Source of the DNA: Flavobacterium sp.
Lineage (GTDB): Bacteria; Bacteroidota; Bacteroidia; Flavobacteriales; Flavobacteriaceae
Assembly (NCBI GenBank): GCA_029946065.1
Contig: JAQSDU010000019.1
Coordinates: 392,337 to 456,336, forward strand
Length of the DNA: 64,000 nt
Direction: 5' to 3'
In this document: positions 34,730 to 44,445 of the stretch, piece after piece
How the letters are laid out: every line of letters starts with the position of its first letter
Position numbering within the stretch: the first letter of the stretch is position 1
Made by a program: the position numbers and the translations under genes
Notes under the pieces: generated by a model
Seen by the model: the letters and a program-made list of their open reading frames with translations, nothing else
Told to the model about the DNA's origin: nothing
The model's database searches: none

Positions 34730-36208
34730 ATGTATATGAAAAATATTAAAATTGCTTTAATTGCATTAATTACTTCTGTAACTATTTTTTCTTGTACGGA
34801 TGCGATTGATATCGTACAACCAGGAAATTTATCGGAAGATGCAGCATTCCAAACACCAGAGGATTTACAGAAAGGTTTATTAGCTGCTTATGGCTCTCTT
34901 TCTCCTGAAACTGAAATTGGGTTTAACTCTATTTTTACCGACGAGGTTAGTTTAGGTTTGGGTAATGGAGGTCAAGGCTTATTGGATGGAGAATATGGTT
35001 TCTTCTTAAATTCTGGTTCTTCGGCTCCAGGTTCGCTTTGGTATGATTATTATGGAACTATTAACTATACCAACAGGATCATCAGAGCGGCAGAACATAT
35101 TACACCTGATCCTGAAAATATAGATGAGCAGTCTGCTTATTACAATACGCTTGCTCAGGCACACGTTTTGAGAGCTTGGGCGCATTTTACCCTATTGTCT
35201 TATTATTCAGCTGATATGAGTGATGATAGTTCATTGGGGATTATTTTGGTTGATTTTGTTCCAACTATTGAAGATAAATTGCCTCGTAATACTACTGGTG
35301 AAGTTCTAGCATTGATCAATGCAGATTTAGCCTATTACGATACCGCAATAACTGGCGACATGACCAGATACAATGATGACAATTCAGACAGAAAATACAT
35401 TTCTCCTGATTTTGTTAAAGCTTTTAGAGTGCGTATGGCTGCTTACAGAAAAGATTATGCAACTGCAGGTACTTTGGCAGATGAACTTATTGCTTCCTAT
35501 CCACTTACTGCTAGAGCGCAATTTACCAATATTTGGAAGGACCTACCTGTAACAGGAAACGATGAGGTTATCTTTAGATTGGATAGGGTAAATGGTAACG
35601 CTAAAGTAGGTAATATATGGGCATCTGTTGATGCTACAGCTAGTGGTTCTCCTTTTTATGAAGTAAGCACAGATTTATATGCTTTATTGACTACGCCTGG
35701 GGATGTTAGAAAAACGGCTTATACAAGTACTGCTATAACTACAGAAGATGGTGAATTTGTAACGCCTATTGGGAAGTATCCTGGTTCAGGAGGATTAGCA
35801 TTATTGAATGATATTAAAGTTTTCAGGACGTCAGAAATGATATTGATCAAAGCTGAGTCTTTGGCTGCAGCAGGCGATTTTGCTGGTGTAGCTGCACAAT
35901 TGCAAAAAATCAATAATGCACGTTTTACTGCTTCAACTGTACCGACTGTTGCAGTTCCTGCAAATGAAACTGCTGCTTGGGCTGCTATTTTACTAGCTAG
36001 ACGTGTAGAATTGGCTTACGAAGGACACAGATACTTAGATTTCAAACGTCTTGGTGTTAAAGCGGGTGTTGATATTAATCGCGACCCTGCAGATTGTGCT
36101 CGTAATGGTGCTTGTTTCTTTTCTAATACAGATTACAGGTTAACTTTTCCGGTTCCATCCGCTGAAGTTGGTGCCAACAGAAACATTCAGCAAACTTCTG
36201 GATATTAA
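34730..36208 (+). CDS. SusD/RagB-type nutrient-binding lipoprotein 1
   Basis: 492 residues (ATG at 34730; the ATG at 34736 gives a more standard signal peptide MKNIKIALIALITSVTIFSC). Lipobox IFSC. It has the SusD layout with TPR-like helices (AYYNTLAQAHVLRAWAHFTLLSYYSADM) and the C-terminal RagB/SusD block ARRVELAYEGHRYLDFKRLG. It binds substrate at the surface and caps the SusC barrel. It starts 5 nt after susC. Confidence 0.93.
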   Translation: MYMKNIKIALIALITSVTIFSCTDAIDIVQPGNLSEDAAFQTPEDLQKGLLAAYGSLSPETEIGFNSIFTDEVSLGLGNGGQGLLDGEYGFFLNSGSSAPGSLWYDYYGTINYTNRIIRAAEHITPDPENIDEQSAYYNTLAQAHVLRAWAHFTLLSYYSADMSDDSSLGIILVDFVPTIEDKLPRNTTGEVLALINADLAYYDTAITGDMTRYNDDNSDRKYISPDFVKAFRVRMAAYRKDYATAGTLADELIASYPLTARAQFTNIWKDLPVTGNDEVIFRLDRVNGNAKVGNIWASVDATASGSPFYEVSTDLYALLTTPGDVRKTAYTSTAITTEDGEFVTPIGKYPGSGGLALLNDIKVFRTSEMILIKAESLAAAGDFAGVAAQLQKINNARFTASTVPTVAVPANETAAWAAILLARRVELAYEGHRYLDFKRLGVKAGVDINRDPADCARNGACFFSNTDYRLTFPVPSAEVGANRNIQQTSGY

Positions 36209-36231
36209 TTAATTTTAAAATAAAAAAGAAT

Positions 36232-37080
36232 ATGAAAAATATTTATAGATTAGGCTTTATGTTACTGTTAGTAGCTGGCGTTGTCAGCTGTGAAGAAGAT
36301 AAAGTGATTTATGATGTTAATGGTGGCGTTGAATCTTATCAATTCGCTGATGCAACATCCGACCTTCCACTTTTGCCAGGTGGCGTTGTATCGACAGCTA
36401 CCGTTGAAGTACAAGTTACAACAAAATCCGATGCGGTAAGAACATTTCCAGTACTAATTGGAGCTGAGTCAACGGCAACTGCAGCACAATACTCAATTGA
36501 TGCAGCTTCGCTTGTGATTCCAGCAGGATCTTTTATTGGTGAAATCAAAATTACTGGTAACTTTGATGCGGTTCCTGATGGTGCCACAGAAACTTTAGTT
36601 TTGATGCTTGACGAAACAGCAGGTCTTAAAGTTATGGATGGAAACAACACACATGTTGTCAATATCTTCCGTTCTTGCCCAACTGATTTGGCAGGTAATT
36701 ATTCAGTGACAACTACTTATGGTTATCACGATTTCCTTCCTGATTATGACGTTAATACTATGAATGTAGCAGTTACTGCTGTATCAGGCCAATTAAATAC
36801 TTATAAAGTTGCTGATTTCTCAGGAGGTTTGTATTCGGTAGGACCTTATGCGGATAATTATGGTACTGGCGCAGCCTCTGCAGCCGCTAAAAGAGATTTG
36901 ACTTTCTTGGTTAGTTGTGGTGCCATTTCATGGGCTAACGAAGTAGACCCTTGGGGTGCTATCAATCCAACCGATGGTGAAGTTAATGCTTTAGATGACG
37001 CAACAGGAAGTTTTACTATTTCTTGGACTTGTGTTGGCTATGGTGAAAATGGTGTTTCTGTTTACACACCTATAGATTGA
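36232..37080 (+). CDS. Surface lipoprotein of Sus operon 1
   Basis: 282 residues. Lipobox VVSC (Cys20) followed by EEDK. The first half (30-145) is a beta-sandwich resembling the Calx-beta/DUF4843 type (VEVQVTTKSDAVRTFPVLIGAESTATAAQYSIDAASLVIPAGSFIGEIKI-like strands with the last Glu/Asp pattern); the second half contains CPTDLAGNYSVTTTYG and ends ISWTCVGYGENGVSVYTPID. Third gene of a SusCD operon, a slot usually filled by a substrate-binding accessory lipoprotein. Specific ligand unknown. Confidence 0.8.
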   Translation: MKNIYRLGFMLLLVAGVVSCEEDKVIYDVNGGVESYQFADATSDLPLLPGGVVSTATVEVQVTTKSDAVRTFPVLIGAESTATAAQYSIDAASLVIPAGSFIGEIKITGNFDAVPDGATETLVLMLDETAGLKVMDGNNTHVVNIFRSCPTDLAGNYSVTTTYGYHDFLPDYDVNTMNVAVTAVSGQLNTYKVADFSGGLYSVGPYADNYGTGAASAAAKRDLTFLVSCGAISWANEVDPWGAINPTDGEVNALDDATGSFTISWTCVGYGENGVSVYTPID

Positions 37081-37112
37081 TTCTTTAGGCTATAATTAGC
37101 TTATTCATATAT

Positions 37113-37144
37113 AAACCTGTTCGAATTTCGAACAGGTTTTTTTT
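37113..37144 (+). terminator. Terminator of Sus operon 1
   Basis: AAACCTGTTCG / CGAACAGGTTT hairpin with a short A/T loop and an eight-T tail, 32 nt after the stop. Confidence 0.9.
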
Positions 37145-37200
37145 ATTAGTTTTTACGGCATCGTTTCATAGACTGCGGTAAAGACCATAATTTATTTTAA

Positions 37201-37230
37201 TTGATTTTTAAATTTTATATCCTATTTTTG
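37201..37230 (+). promoter_or_regulatory. Promoter of the TPR-mpl operon
   Basis: TTG (37201-37203), 19-nt spacer, TATTTTTG (37223-37230), 20 nt before the ATG at 37251. Full consensus match. Confidence 0.68.
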
Positions 37231-37250
37231 TTTATATATAGCGATACCTT

Positions 37251-37949
37251 ATGAAATCTTTATTATGCGCACTTTTATTTATACCTGGCATACTATTCTC
37301 CCAATCAGTATTTGAAAATGCCGAAAAATTGTTCAGGCAACAAAAGTATAACGATGCAAAAGCGCTATTTGAAACGCTCCTAAAAGATCAGCCAAACGAT
37401 CTTAAAATACTTGAATATTTAGGAGATATAAACGGCATCTCAAAGAACTGGGACGCAGCATTGGTTTATTATAAAAAACTCAAAGTATTAAAACCAAGCA
37501 ATGCCGATTATCACTACAAATATGGCGGTGTTTTAGGAATGATTGCCAATGAAAGCAATAAGTTTAAAGCACTGGGGATGATAGATGACATCAAACAGTC
37601 ATTTCAAAAAGCAATCGAACTCAATCCAAAACACATTGATGCCAGATGGGCTTTAGTCGAGTTTTACCTAAAACTCCCAGGAATTATTGGCGGTAGCGAA
37701 ACTAAAGCAACCCGGTATGCCAATGAGCTTTTAACAATATCACCAATCGACGGATACCTCGCGAAAGGCCGAATTGCAGAATATTTTGAACGCTACAAAG
37801 AAGCCGAGAAATTATACAAAATCGCTATTCAAATCGGAAGTTCTAAAATTTGTTATCAAAAGCTTTCCGATCTTTATAAAAATAAAATGAATCAACCCGA
37901 AAAAGCCAAACAAATTATGGCGGAATTCGATCAAAAAACTAAATCATAA
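37251..37949 (+). CDS. Secreted TPR protein
   Basis: 232 residues. Signal peptide to about 18 (ILFSQ), then tetratricopeptide repeats covering the rest (for example AEKLFRQQKYNDAKALFETLLKDQPNDLKILEYLGDI; AFQKAIELNPKHIDARWALVEFYL-type units). Probably a periplasmic scaffold. The stop overlaps the next ATG by one base (TAATG), so it is translationally coupled to the mpl gene, suggesting a link to cell-wall recycling (inference). Confidence 0.85.
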   Translation: MKSLLCALLFIPGILFSQSVFENAEKLFRQQKYNDAKALFETLLKDQPNDLKILEYLGDINGISKNWDAALVYYKKLKVLKPSNADYHYKYGGVLGMIANESNKFKALGMIDDIKQSFQKAIELNPKHIDARWALVEFYLKLPGIIGGSETKATRYANELLTISPIDGYLAKGRIAEYFERYKEAEKLYKIAIQIGSSKICYQKLSDLYKNKMNQPEKAKQIMAEFDQKTKS

Positions 37950-39313
37950 TGCGTACACATTTTATAGCGATTGGCGGAAGTGCCATGCACAATTTGGCTT
38001 TAGCATTGCATAACAAAGGATACAAAGTTACCGGAAGCGACGATGCCATATTCGAGCCTTCAAGAACAAGACTTGAGAAAAAAGGTTTGCTTCCAAGTGA
38101 ATTAGGCTGGTTTCCTGAAAAAATCACTGTAGATATTGAAGCCATAATTTTAGGAATGCACGCCAAAGGCGATAATCCAGAGTTGCTAAAAGCAAAAGAG
38201 TTAGGGCTTAAAATTTATTCTTATCCCGAATTCCTTTATGAACAATCCAAAAATAAAACGCGCGTCGTTATTGGAGGATCACACGGAAAAACAACCATAA
38301 CTTCCATGATTCTTCATGTTATGCACTACCATAACGTGAATGTAGATTATATGGTCGGCGCACAATTGGAAGGCTTTGATACGATGGTACATCTCACCGA
38401 AGAAAATGATTTCATTGTTTTGGAAGGCGACGAATATCTTTCCTCGCCAATCGATAGGAGACCAAAATTTCACTTATACCAACCCAATATCGCTTTGATT
38501 TCCGGAATCGCCTGGGATCATATCAATGTTTTTCCGACGTATGAAAATTACGTAGAACAATTTGAAATATTTATAAAGTTGATAACAAATGGTGGTATTT
38601 TAGTCTATAATGAAGATGATGCGGAAGTCAAAAAAATAGCCGAAGCCGCCACCAATCCAATCCGTAAATTGCAATATAAAACACCGGAATATTCTGTTAA
38701 AGATGGCGTTACGCTGCTTAAAACGCCGGAGGGCGATATGCCGATTGAAGTGTTTGGAGCTCACAACCTTAATAACCTTGCTGGTGCAAAATGGATTTGC
38801 CAGAATATGGGCATCGATGAAGCGGCATTTTATGAAGCCATCGCCAGTTTTAAAGGTGCTTCCAAACGTTTGGAGAAAATCGCAGAAAACAAATTTAATG
38901 TCGCCTATAAAGATTTTGCGCATTCACCAAGTAAAGTCGCGGCCACCACAAAAGCCGTGAAAGAGCAATATCCCGACCGCAAACTCATCGCTTGCCTCGA
39001 ACTGCACACCTATAGTAGCCTAAATCCCGAATTTTTAAAAGAGTACCAAGGCGCGCTCGACGCCGCTGATGTAGCTGTTGTTTTTTATTCACCCGATGCC
39101 GTCAAAATAAAGCAATTAAAGGAAGTCAGCGCAGAACAAATTGGCAAAGCCTTCAACCGCGAAGATTTGATTATTTATACCAATCCGGCAGCTTTCAAAG
39201 AATACCTTTTTCACCTGAAATATGACACTGAAGGCATTGCTTTGCTTTTAATGAGTTCGGGTAATTATGGCGGATTAAATTTCGACGACATCAAACAACT
39301 CATCAATCCATAA
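37949..39313 (+). CDS. mpl: Mur ligase family protein, Mpl type (UDP-MurNAc : tripeptide ligase)
   Basis: 454 residues. Mur ligase fold: N-terminal HFIAIGGSAMHNLALALHNKGYKVTGSDD (MurC/Mpl-type), ATP-binding P-loop VVIGGSHGKTTITSMI, LEGDEYLSSPIDRRPKF, a DxxxFxTYxNYxExF-like DHINVFPTYENYVEQF, and C-terminal AYKDFAHSPSKVAAT. The SHGKTT and DEYLSSPIDRRPKF features fit Mpl, which reattaches recycled L-Ala-D-Glu-mDAP tripeptide to UDP-MurNAc, rather than MurC. It has a one-base overlap with the TPR gene. Confidence 0.85.
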   Translation: MRTHFIAIGGSAMHNLALALHNKGYKVTGSDDAIFEPSRTRLEKKGLLPSELGWFPEKITVDIEAIILGMHAKGDNPELLKAKELGLKIYSYPEFLYEQSKNKTRVVIGGSHGKTTITSMILHVMHYHNVNVDYMVGAQLEGFDTMVHLTEENDFIVLEGDEYLSSPIDRRPKFHLYQPNIALISGIAWDHINVFPTYENYVEQFEIFIKLITNGGILVYNEDDAEVKKIAEAATNPIRKLQYKTPEYSVKDGVTLLKTPEGDMPIEVFGAHNLNNLAGAKWICQNMGIDEAAFYEAIASFKGASKRLEKIAENKFNVAYKDFAHSPSKVAATTKAVKEQYPDRKLIACLELHTYSSLNPEFLKEYQGALDAADVAVVFYSPDAVKIKQLKEVSAEQIGKAFNREDLIIYTNPAAFKEYLFHLKYDTEGIALLLMSSGNYGGLNFDDIKQLINP

Positions 39314-39318
39314 TCAAT

Positions 39319-39897
39319 TTATTGTTGGTATCGGTAATGTCCGTTGATCTTGTAAGCAAACAAGCAATCTTCCAAAACTTGTCCGCCGCCTACATTATGA
39401 ACCAGTAATCGTCGTTTGTTGTCCGTCGATTTTCGGTTGGTAACAATTCCGATATGCGGCAATTTGTCATTAATCATCCACGTTACAATATCGCCGGTTT
39501 TATAATCTGCTGCGTTTTGCGTAACCGGAAGCTTTTTTCCCAAACGCCCAAAAAATGCTTCCAGATTAGGCACTCTTCTATGGTCGATATTGGTGTCGGT
39601 GGTTTTTAAGCCCCAAATTTTCGGGTATTTTGAGAAATTTTTATTCATATCTTCATGCACTTCCTTTTGCAGATCGATGCCCAATTTTCGGTACGATCGA
39701 ATGATGACATCCGTGCAAACCCCTTTGTTTTTCGGGACATCGCCGTTTGGATATTTGATCGAAAAATAAGTTGGGTCGTAAACTACTTTGTCATTTGTGA
39801 TACTAATTGCGGCATCCGACAGTTTTTCTTCAAATGTTTTTTCGGTTTTCAAAGTATAAAATCCGAGAAAAAGAAACAAAATGCAAATGGTTTTCAT
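39319..39897 (-). CDS. DUF1287 domain protein
   Basis: 192 residues from the ATG at 39897. A longer frame opens at 40014 but its extra 39 residues are not signal-like and run over the radC start, so it was rejected. Signal peptide-like N-terminus (MKTICILFLFLGFYTL). DUF1287 pattern with GVCTDVIIRSYRKLGIDL (Cys), NIDHRRVPNLEAFF and LPHIGIVTNR, giving a Cys-His pair as in NlpC/P60-like amidases. Probably a secreted peptidoglycan hydrolase. Convergent with mpl with 5 nt between the stops, no hairpin. Confidence 0.83.
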   Translation of the reverse strand: MKTICILFLFLGFYTLKTEKTFEEKLSDAAISITNDKVVYDPTYFSIKYPNGDVPKNKGVCTDVIIRSYRKLGIDLQKEVHEDMNKNFSKYPKIWGLKTTDTNIDHRRVPNLEAFFGRLGKKLPVTQNAADYKTGDIVTWMINDKLPHIGIVTNRKSTDNKRRLLVHNVGGGQVLEDCLFAYKINGHYRYQQ

Positions 39898-39989
39898 TAT
39901 TTTAGTGTTTGATATTGAAACGCATAGCATTAGTTTATAGTATTTTTCTATCAAAATTTTTATAAGCCACTCACATAAATATAATCCAA

Positions 39990-40685
39990 ATGGAAGACAA
40001 TTCACCATTTTCAATCCGCTATTGGTCGGAAGACGACCGTCCGCGCGAAAAATTAATACTCAAAGGCAAAAGCGCCCTCAGCGATGCCGAACTCACTGCA
40101 ATTCTTATAGGGTCAGGAAGTCGCGAAGAAAGTGCCGTAGCTTTATGCCAACGGATTTTATCGAGCGTTGATTGCAACCTAAACGCACTCGGAAAACTTT
40201 CACTAAAGCAATTAACCGAATTCAAAGGCATCGGAACCGCAAAAGCCATCGCCATCATCGCAGCCTTAGAACTCGGAAGACGCCGCAGGCAACACGAAAC
40301 TATTGAATTAAAGAAAATCAATTCCAGTCAATCCATTTTTGAAATCATGCAGCCTATTATAGGTGAATTGCCGCATGAAGAATTTTGGGTGATTTATCTA
40401 AACAATTCTAATAAAGTCGTTTCAAAAGCGCAACTCAGCAAAGGCGGCATTACCGGGACTTTAGTCGATGTTCGGCTGGTTTATAAAACGGCACTCGAAA
40501 TTGGAGCAACAAGCATTATCTTATCACATAATCATCCGTCCGGAACTTTGGTCGCTAGCGATGCCGATAAGCAAATCACCCGAAAACTCAAAACTGCCGG
40601 TGAAAATCTCGATATAAAAGTACTCGATCACGTGATTGTTACTGAAACAGGCTATTTCAGTTTTGCGGATGAAGGTATCTTGTAA
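39990..40685 (+). CDS. radC: RadC family JAMM protein
   Basis: 231 residues. N-terminal helix-hairpin-helix-like region (LTEFKGIGTAKAIAIIAALELG, about 75-95) and a C-terminal JAB/MPN domain with metal ligands His180, His182 and Asp191 in LSHNHPSGTLVASDAD. The family's true role is unclear despite the historical name. Confidence 0.93.
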   Translation: MEDNSPFSIRYWSEDDRPREKLILKGKSALSDAELTAILIGSGSREESAVALCQRILSSVDCNLNALGKLSLKQLTEFKGIGTAKAIAIIAALELGRRRRQHETIELKKINSSQSIFEIMQPIIGELPHEEFWVIYLNNSNKVVSKAQLSKGGITGTLVDVRLVYKTALEIGATSIILSHNHPSGTLVASDADKQITRKLKTAGENLDIKVLDHVIVTETGYFSFADEGIL

Positions 40686-40760
40686 AAAAAGCATAAATTA
40701 GCTTTGCAGATGTCGTTTAAAACAAAAACTTTGCGACCTTTGTTTTCAAATTATTAGAAT

Positions 40761-41447
40761 GTGAACGCAAAGATTTCAGATGTTTTTTTTGATTTGGATC
40801 ACACGCTTTGGGATTTCGAGAAAAACTCGGCCTTAGCGTTTGAAACTATTTTTAAAAAACACAACATTGATCTAGATCTTCATGCCTTTCTCAACCATTA
40901 CAATCCCATCAATTTTCAATACTGGCAATTGTACCAGCACGACAAAATAACAACCGCCGAATTGCGTTACGGAAGACTAAAAGACGTTTTTGATTTGATG
41001 GATTTAGAAGTGACGGATGCATTAATTGACTTGCTTTCCGACGAATATATCCATTATTTGCCGCAGCATAACCATCTTTTTGAAGGGACAATCGAGATTT
41101 TAGATTATTTGAAAGACAAATATAACCTGCATATCATTACCAACGGGTTTCACGAAGTGCAAGGCAATAAAATCAAGAATTCCAAAATCGGACATTATTT
41201 TTCAACCATTACGAATTCAGAAATGGCGGGCGTGAAAAAACCAAATCCGCAGATTTTTGAATATGCATTACAACTTGCCAAAACAAAAAAAGAAACCAGC
41301 ATTATGATTGGCGATAGTTTTGAGGCAGATGTTGAAGGTGCTATGAATTCCGGTATTGATGCCATTTTCTTCAACACCAACAATGTTCAGGTGGACCAAA
41401 AAATCAAACAAATAAGCCATTTGAAGGCTTTAAAAAATTACTTATAA
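40761..41447 (+). CDS. yjjG: YjjG-type HAD nucleotidase, GTG start
   Basis: 228 residues. HAD superfamily: motif I DVFFDLDHTLWDF (nucleophile Asp and Asp), motif II around IITNGF, motif III Lys in VKKPNPQIF, motif IV MIGDSFEADVEGA. The family dephosphorylates nucleoside 5'-monophosphates, including non-canonical pyrimidines. The start is GTG at 40761; the overlapping ATG at 40759 reads straight into TGA. A -7-like TAGCTTTG lies at 40699-40706. Confidence 0.88.
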   Translation: MNAKISDVFFDLDHTLWDFEKNSALAFETIFKKHNIDLDLHAFLNHYNPINFQYWQLYQHDKITTAELRYGRLKDVFDLMDLEVTDALIDLLSDEYIHYLPQHNHLFEGTIEILDYLKDKYNLHIITNGFHEVQGNKIKNSKIGHYFSTITNSEMAGVKKPNPQIFEYALQLAKTKKETSIMIGDSFEADVEGAMNSGIDAIFFNTNNVQVDQKIKQISHLKALKNYL

Positions 41448-41448
41448 T

Positions 41449-42180
41449 ATGAAAAAGATTTTCTTCTTATTGCTTATTGTTTCCTTTTCAGGAATTGCAC
41501 AATCCGTCAACGATTATAAATATGTAATCATTCCGACCAGATACGATTTCCAAAATCAGGAAAACCAATTTAAACTGAATACACTCACAAAAGCCAATCT
41601 TACAAAATTAGGATATACAGCCTTTTATGAAACGACTATTCCTGCTGAATTGGCAGGTGATAAATGTGATAAGCTTTTTATTGATGTAATAAAGGTGAGC
41701 TCGACTTTTAAGGTGAAGTTGAAAATCGTTTTTAAAGATTGCTGGAACAAAGTAATATATACCAGTGAAATAGGGAAGGGACAAGATAAAGAATATGCTA
41801 CAGGCTATCCACAGGCTTTGGAAGATGCTTTTAAATCTGTAGCGACCTTAAATTACGCCTACAACGGCAATACAAAATTTGGAAGCCCAAGCCAGTCAAC
41901 GGTCAAACCGGCTACAATAACAGAAGTTTCCCAGCCAATAGCTGTATCGACTACCGTTAATCCGAATCAGTTGTTTGCACAGCCAATAGCTAACGGTTTT
42001 CAATTGGTTGACAATACGCCAAAAATCGTTTTAAAATTGACAAGAACTTCGCAAGCCGATTATTTCATGGCGACAAGTGATAACAAACAAGGTGTTGTAT
42101 ATCTAAAAAACAACGAATGGCTTTTCGATTATTACAAAGACGACCAACTGATTTCAGAAAAATTGAGCATCAAGTTTTAA
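41449..42180 (+). CDS. Secreted protein of unknown function
   Basis: 243 residues. Signal peptide to about 18 (SGIAQ). Then YKYVIIPTRYDFQNQENQFKLNTLTKANLTKLGYTAFYE, a pattern common in Flavobacterium proteins of unknown role, CDKLFIDVIKVSSTFKVKLKIVFKDCWNKVIYTSEIG with a possible disulfide pair, and a C-terminal beta region. It starts 1 nt after the HAD gene and shares its terminal TTAA with the stop of the convergent rarA. Confidence 0.78.
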   Translation: MKKIFFLLLIVSFSGIAQSVNDYKYVIIPTRYDFQNQENQFKLNTLTKANLTKLGYTAFYETTIPAELAGDKCDKLFIDVIKVSSTFKVKLKIVFKDCWNKVIYTSEIGKGQDKEYATGYPQALEDAFKSVATLNYAYNGNTKFGSPSQSTVKPATITEVSQPIAVSTTVNPNQLFAQPIANGFQLVDNTPKIVLKLTRTSQADYFMATSDNKQGVVYLKNNEWLFDYYKDDQLISEKLSIKF

Positions 42181-43454
42181 TAACCGTATTTGTCTTTCCA
42201 ACGATTTTTCAAGAATTCCCGCGTGCCATTTTCTCTTGAATTGTTCCCAGGAGTATAAATCGCTGTGCCAGAAATCGCATCAGGCAAAAACTCTTGTTCT
42301 GCAAAATTATTCTGAAAATCGTGGGCATATTTATATTCTTCACCATAACCTAACTCTTTCATAAGTTTTGTTGGTGCATTTCGCAAATGTATTGGAACGG
42401 GCAAATCGCCGGTCTGTTTTACAATTTGCTGTGCCTGTCCAATCGCCATATAACTTGAATTGCTTTTCGGGGAAGTCGCCAAGTAAACCGCACACTGACT
42501 CAGAATAATCCTGCTTTCCGGATATCCGATGGTTGAAACCGCTTGAAAAGTATTGTTCGCCATAATAAAAGCTGTCGGGTTTGCATTGCCGATATCTTCA
42601 CTCGAAAGGATTAACATGCGCCGTGCAATAAATTTTACATCTTCGCCACCTTCGACCATTCTTGCCAGCCAATAAACTGCGCCGTTGGGGTCACTGCCGC
42701 GAATCGATTTTATAAATGCAGAAACGATATCATAATGCTGTTCGCCGGTTTTGTCATATAAAACGGTATTTTGCTGAACCAATTTCAGTACTTGGTCGTT
42801 TGTGATAACAATTTCACCGTCAGGCGAAGCGTTTACGACAAGTTCAAAAATATTAAGTAACTTTCTGCCATCGCCGCCGGAAAGCCTTAGTAAAGCTTCC
42901 GTTTCGCGTAGTTCGATTTTTTTTTCGCGCATCACGACATCTTCATTCATGGCACGCTTCAACAAAATCTCCAAATCGCCTTTTGAGAATGCATTCAGCA
43001 CATACACCTGACAACGCGACAGTAAAGCGGGAATGACTTCAAAACTTGGATTTTCGGTTGTTGCGCCGATCAAAGTAATCCAACCTTTTTCTACCGCCGC
43101 CAAAAGCGAATCTTGTTGCGATTTGCTGAATCTGTGGATCTCATCGATAAATAATATCGGATTTTTAGCCGTAAAAAGCCCGCCGCTTTGTTTGGCTTTG
43201 TCAATGACATCGCGAATGTCTTTCACGCCAGAATTGATGGCGCTCAAAATATAAAAAGGCCGTTTAGATTCTTCTGCAATAATTTGCGCCAGCGTCGTTT
43301 TTCCGGTACCGGGCGGTCCCCAAAAAATCAATGACGGAATAATGCCTTTCGCAATTTGCTGCGTTAAAGAGCCTTCAATGCCTACTAAATGGGATTGACT
43401 GATATAATCTTCTAATTTTTTTGGACGTATTCTTTCTGCTAACGGTGCTTCCAT
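42177..43454 (-). CDS. rarA: Replication-associated recombination AAA+ ATPase
   Basis: 425 residues. Walker A GPPGTGKTT (46-54), Walker B LFIDEIHRF (Asp104, Glu105), sensor I ATTENPSF, then the MgsA/WRNIP1 C-terminal domain (FIKSIRGSDPNGAVYWLARMVEGGED, ANNTFQAVSTIGYPESRIILSQ). It acts at stalled replication forks. Its stop overlaps the convergent gene's stop by 3-4 nt. Confidence 0.95.
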   Translation of the reverse strand: MEAPLAERIRPKKLEDYISQSHLVGIEGSLTQQIAKGIIPSLIFWGPPGTGKTTLAQIIAEESKRPFYILSAINSGVKDIRDVIDKAKQSGGLFTAKNPILFIDEIHRFSKSQQDSLLAAVEKGWITLIGATTENPSFEVIPALLSRCQVYVLNAFSKGDLEILLKRAMNEDVVMREKKIELRETEALLRLSGGDGRKLLNIFELVVNASPDGEIVITNDQVLKLVQQNTVLYDKTGEQHYDIVSAFIKSIRGSDPNGAVYWLARMVEGGEDVKFIARRMLILSSEDIGNANPTAFIMANNTFQAVSTIGYPESRIILSQCAVYLATSPKSNSSYMAIGQAQQIVKQTGDLPVPIHLRNAPTKLMKELGYGEEYKYAHDFQNNFAEQEFLPDAISGTAIYTPGNNSRENGTREFLKNRWKDKYGY

Positions 43455-43507
43455 TTTGTAAAATTACGATTTTTTGAACCACCTTTTTTTGTAATAATAT
43501 TTTTTTA

Positions 43508-43590
43508 GAAGCATTTTCCGGCTGTAGGCTTTATCTTTTCCTGACTAAAGAAGCCAGCAAAAGGATAACGCTTCCCATCCGGGCTAGGCT
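43508..43590 (+). repeat. Dispersed intergenic element, copy 2
   Basis: It begins GAAGCATTTTCCGGCT and ends ATCCGGGCTAGGCTA, the same ends as 16034-16230 but with an 82-bp rather than 197-bp length. The interior has a short inverted repeat TTATCTTTTCCTG / CAAAAGGATAA. It lies between the divergent rarA and rhomboid genes. Confidence 0.5.
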
Positions 43591-43671
43591 ACGGTTTTCG
43601 TCATAAAATCTGACAAAATAGCACGTTTAGATCTTTGGCGGTATTTTTGAAACAATCCTGAAAAAACCACT

Positions 43672-44445
43672 ATGGACGAAAGCCGCCATTTTAAGTTTAC
43701 GCCTTCTGTTTGGATTATTCCAACTTTTTTGTTGTTGGTGATTTGGACAGTTTTTTTTATTGAAAATAAATTTCACATCAACCTTTCAGAGCATGGAATT
43801 TATCCACGGACTTTTTCCGGACTTCAAGGTGTTTTGTTCAGTCCGTTCTTGCACGGGGATCTCAATCATATCGCCAGTAATTCGATGCCTCTTTTCATAT
43901 TGACTACAGCACTCATCTATTTTTACCGGGATTTGTCGCTAAAGATATTGTTTTATGGCGTTTTACTATCGGGATTGATTACATGGATAATTGCCAGAGA
44001 TTCGTATCATATCGGTGCCAGCAGCCTAATTTATGTGCTGGTTTCTTTCATATTTTTCAAGGGCATGATGGCGCAATATTACCGCTTAATGGCTTTATCG
44101 CTCACGGTCGTATTGATTTATGGCGGAATGATCTGGTATGTTTTTCCGGAAATAGATAAGACCATTTCGTGGGAAGGTCACTTGTCAGGGTTGATCACCG
44201 GATTTGCATTTGCTGTGTATTTCAAAACACCTGATTACCAAAAAGCACTTATATACGACTGGCAGCAACCGGGTTATGATTCGGAAAATGATAAATTCAT
44301 GCAGCGTTTTGACGAAAACGGCAATTTTGTGAATTTGCCGCCACCGGAACCTGAAATGGGACCAATAGCAATTCAGCCTGAAATTCCCGAAATCAGGTAT
44401 TTTTATCAATATATTCCGGGGAAGAAAGAAGAAAAGTCAGAATAA
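43672..44445 (+). CDS. Rhomboid-family intramembrane serine protease
   Basis: 257 residues with six or so hydrophobic segments. Catalytic Ser117 in HIGASSLIY and His170 in WEGHLSG; the HxxxN-type HGDLNHIASN (His66, Asn70) is present. A C-terminal tail (210-257) is cytoplasmic-like with a Pro/Glu-rich stretch PPPEPEMGPIAIQPEIPE. It cuts transmembrane segments of other proteins; substrate unknown. A -7-like TATTTTTG lies at 43642-43649. Confidence 0.9.
   Translation: MDESRHFKFTPSVWIIPTFLLLVIWTVFFIENKFHINLSEHGIYPRTFSGLQGVLFSPFLHGDLNHIASNSMPLFILTTALIYFYRDLSLKILFYGVLLSGLITWIIARDSYHIGASSLIYVLVSFIFFKGMMAQYYRLMALSLTVVLIYGGMIWYVFPEIDKTISWEGHLSGLITGFAFAVYFKTPDYQKALIYDWQQPGYDSENDKFMQRFDENGNFVNLPPPEPEMGPIAIQPEIPEIRYFYQYIPGKKEEKSE

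Noticed and set aside
39898..40014. N-terminal extension of the DUF1287 gene
   Set aside because: The extra 39 residues are not signal-like, overlap the radC start, and the ATG at 39897 gives a normal secreted protein.
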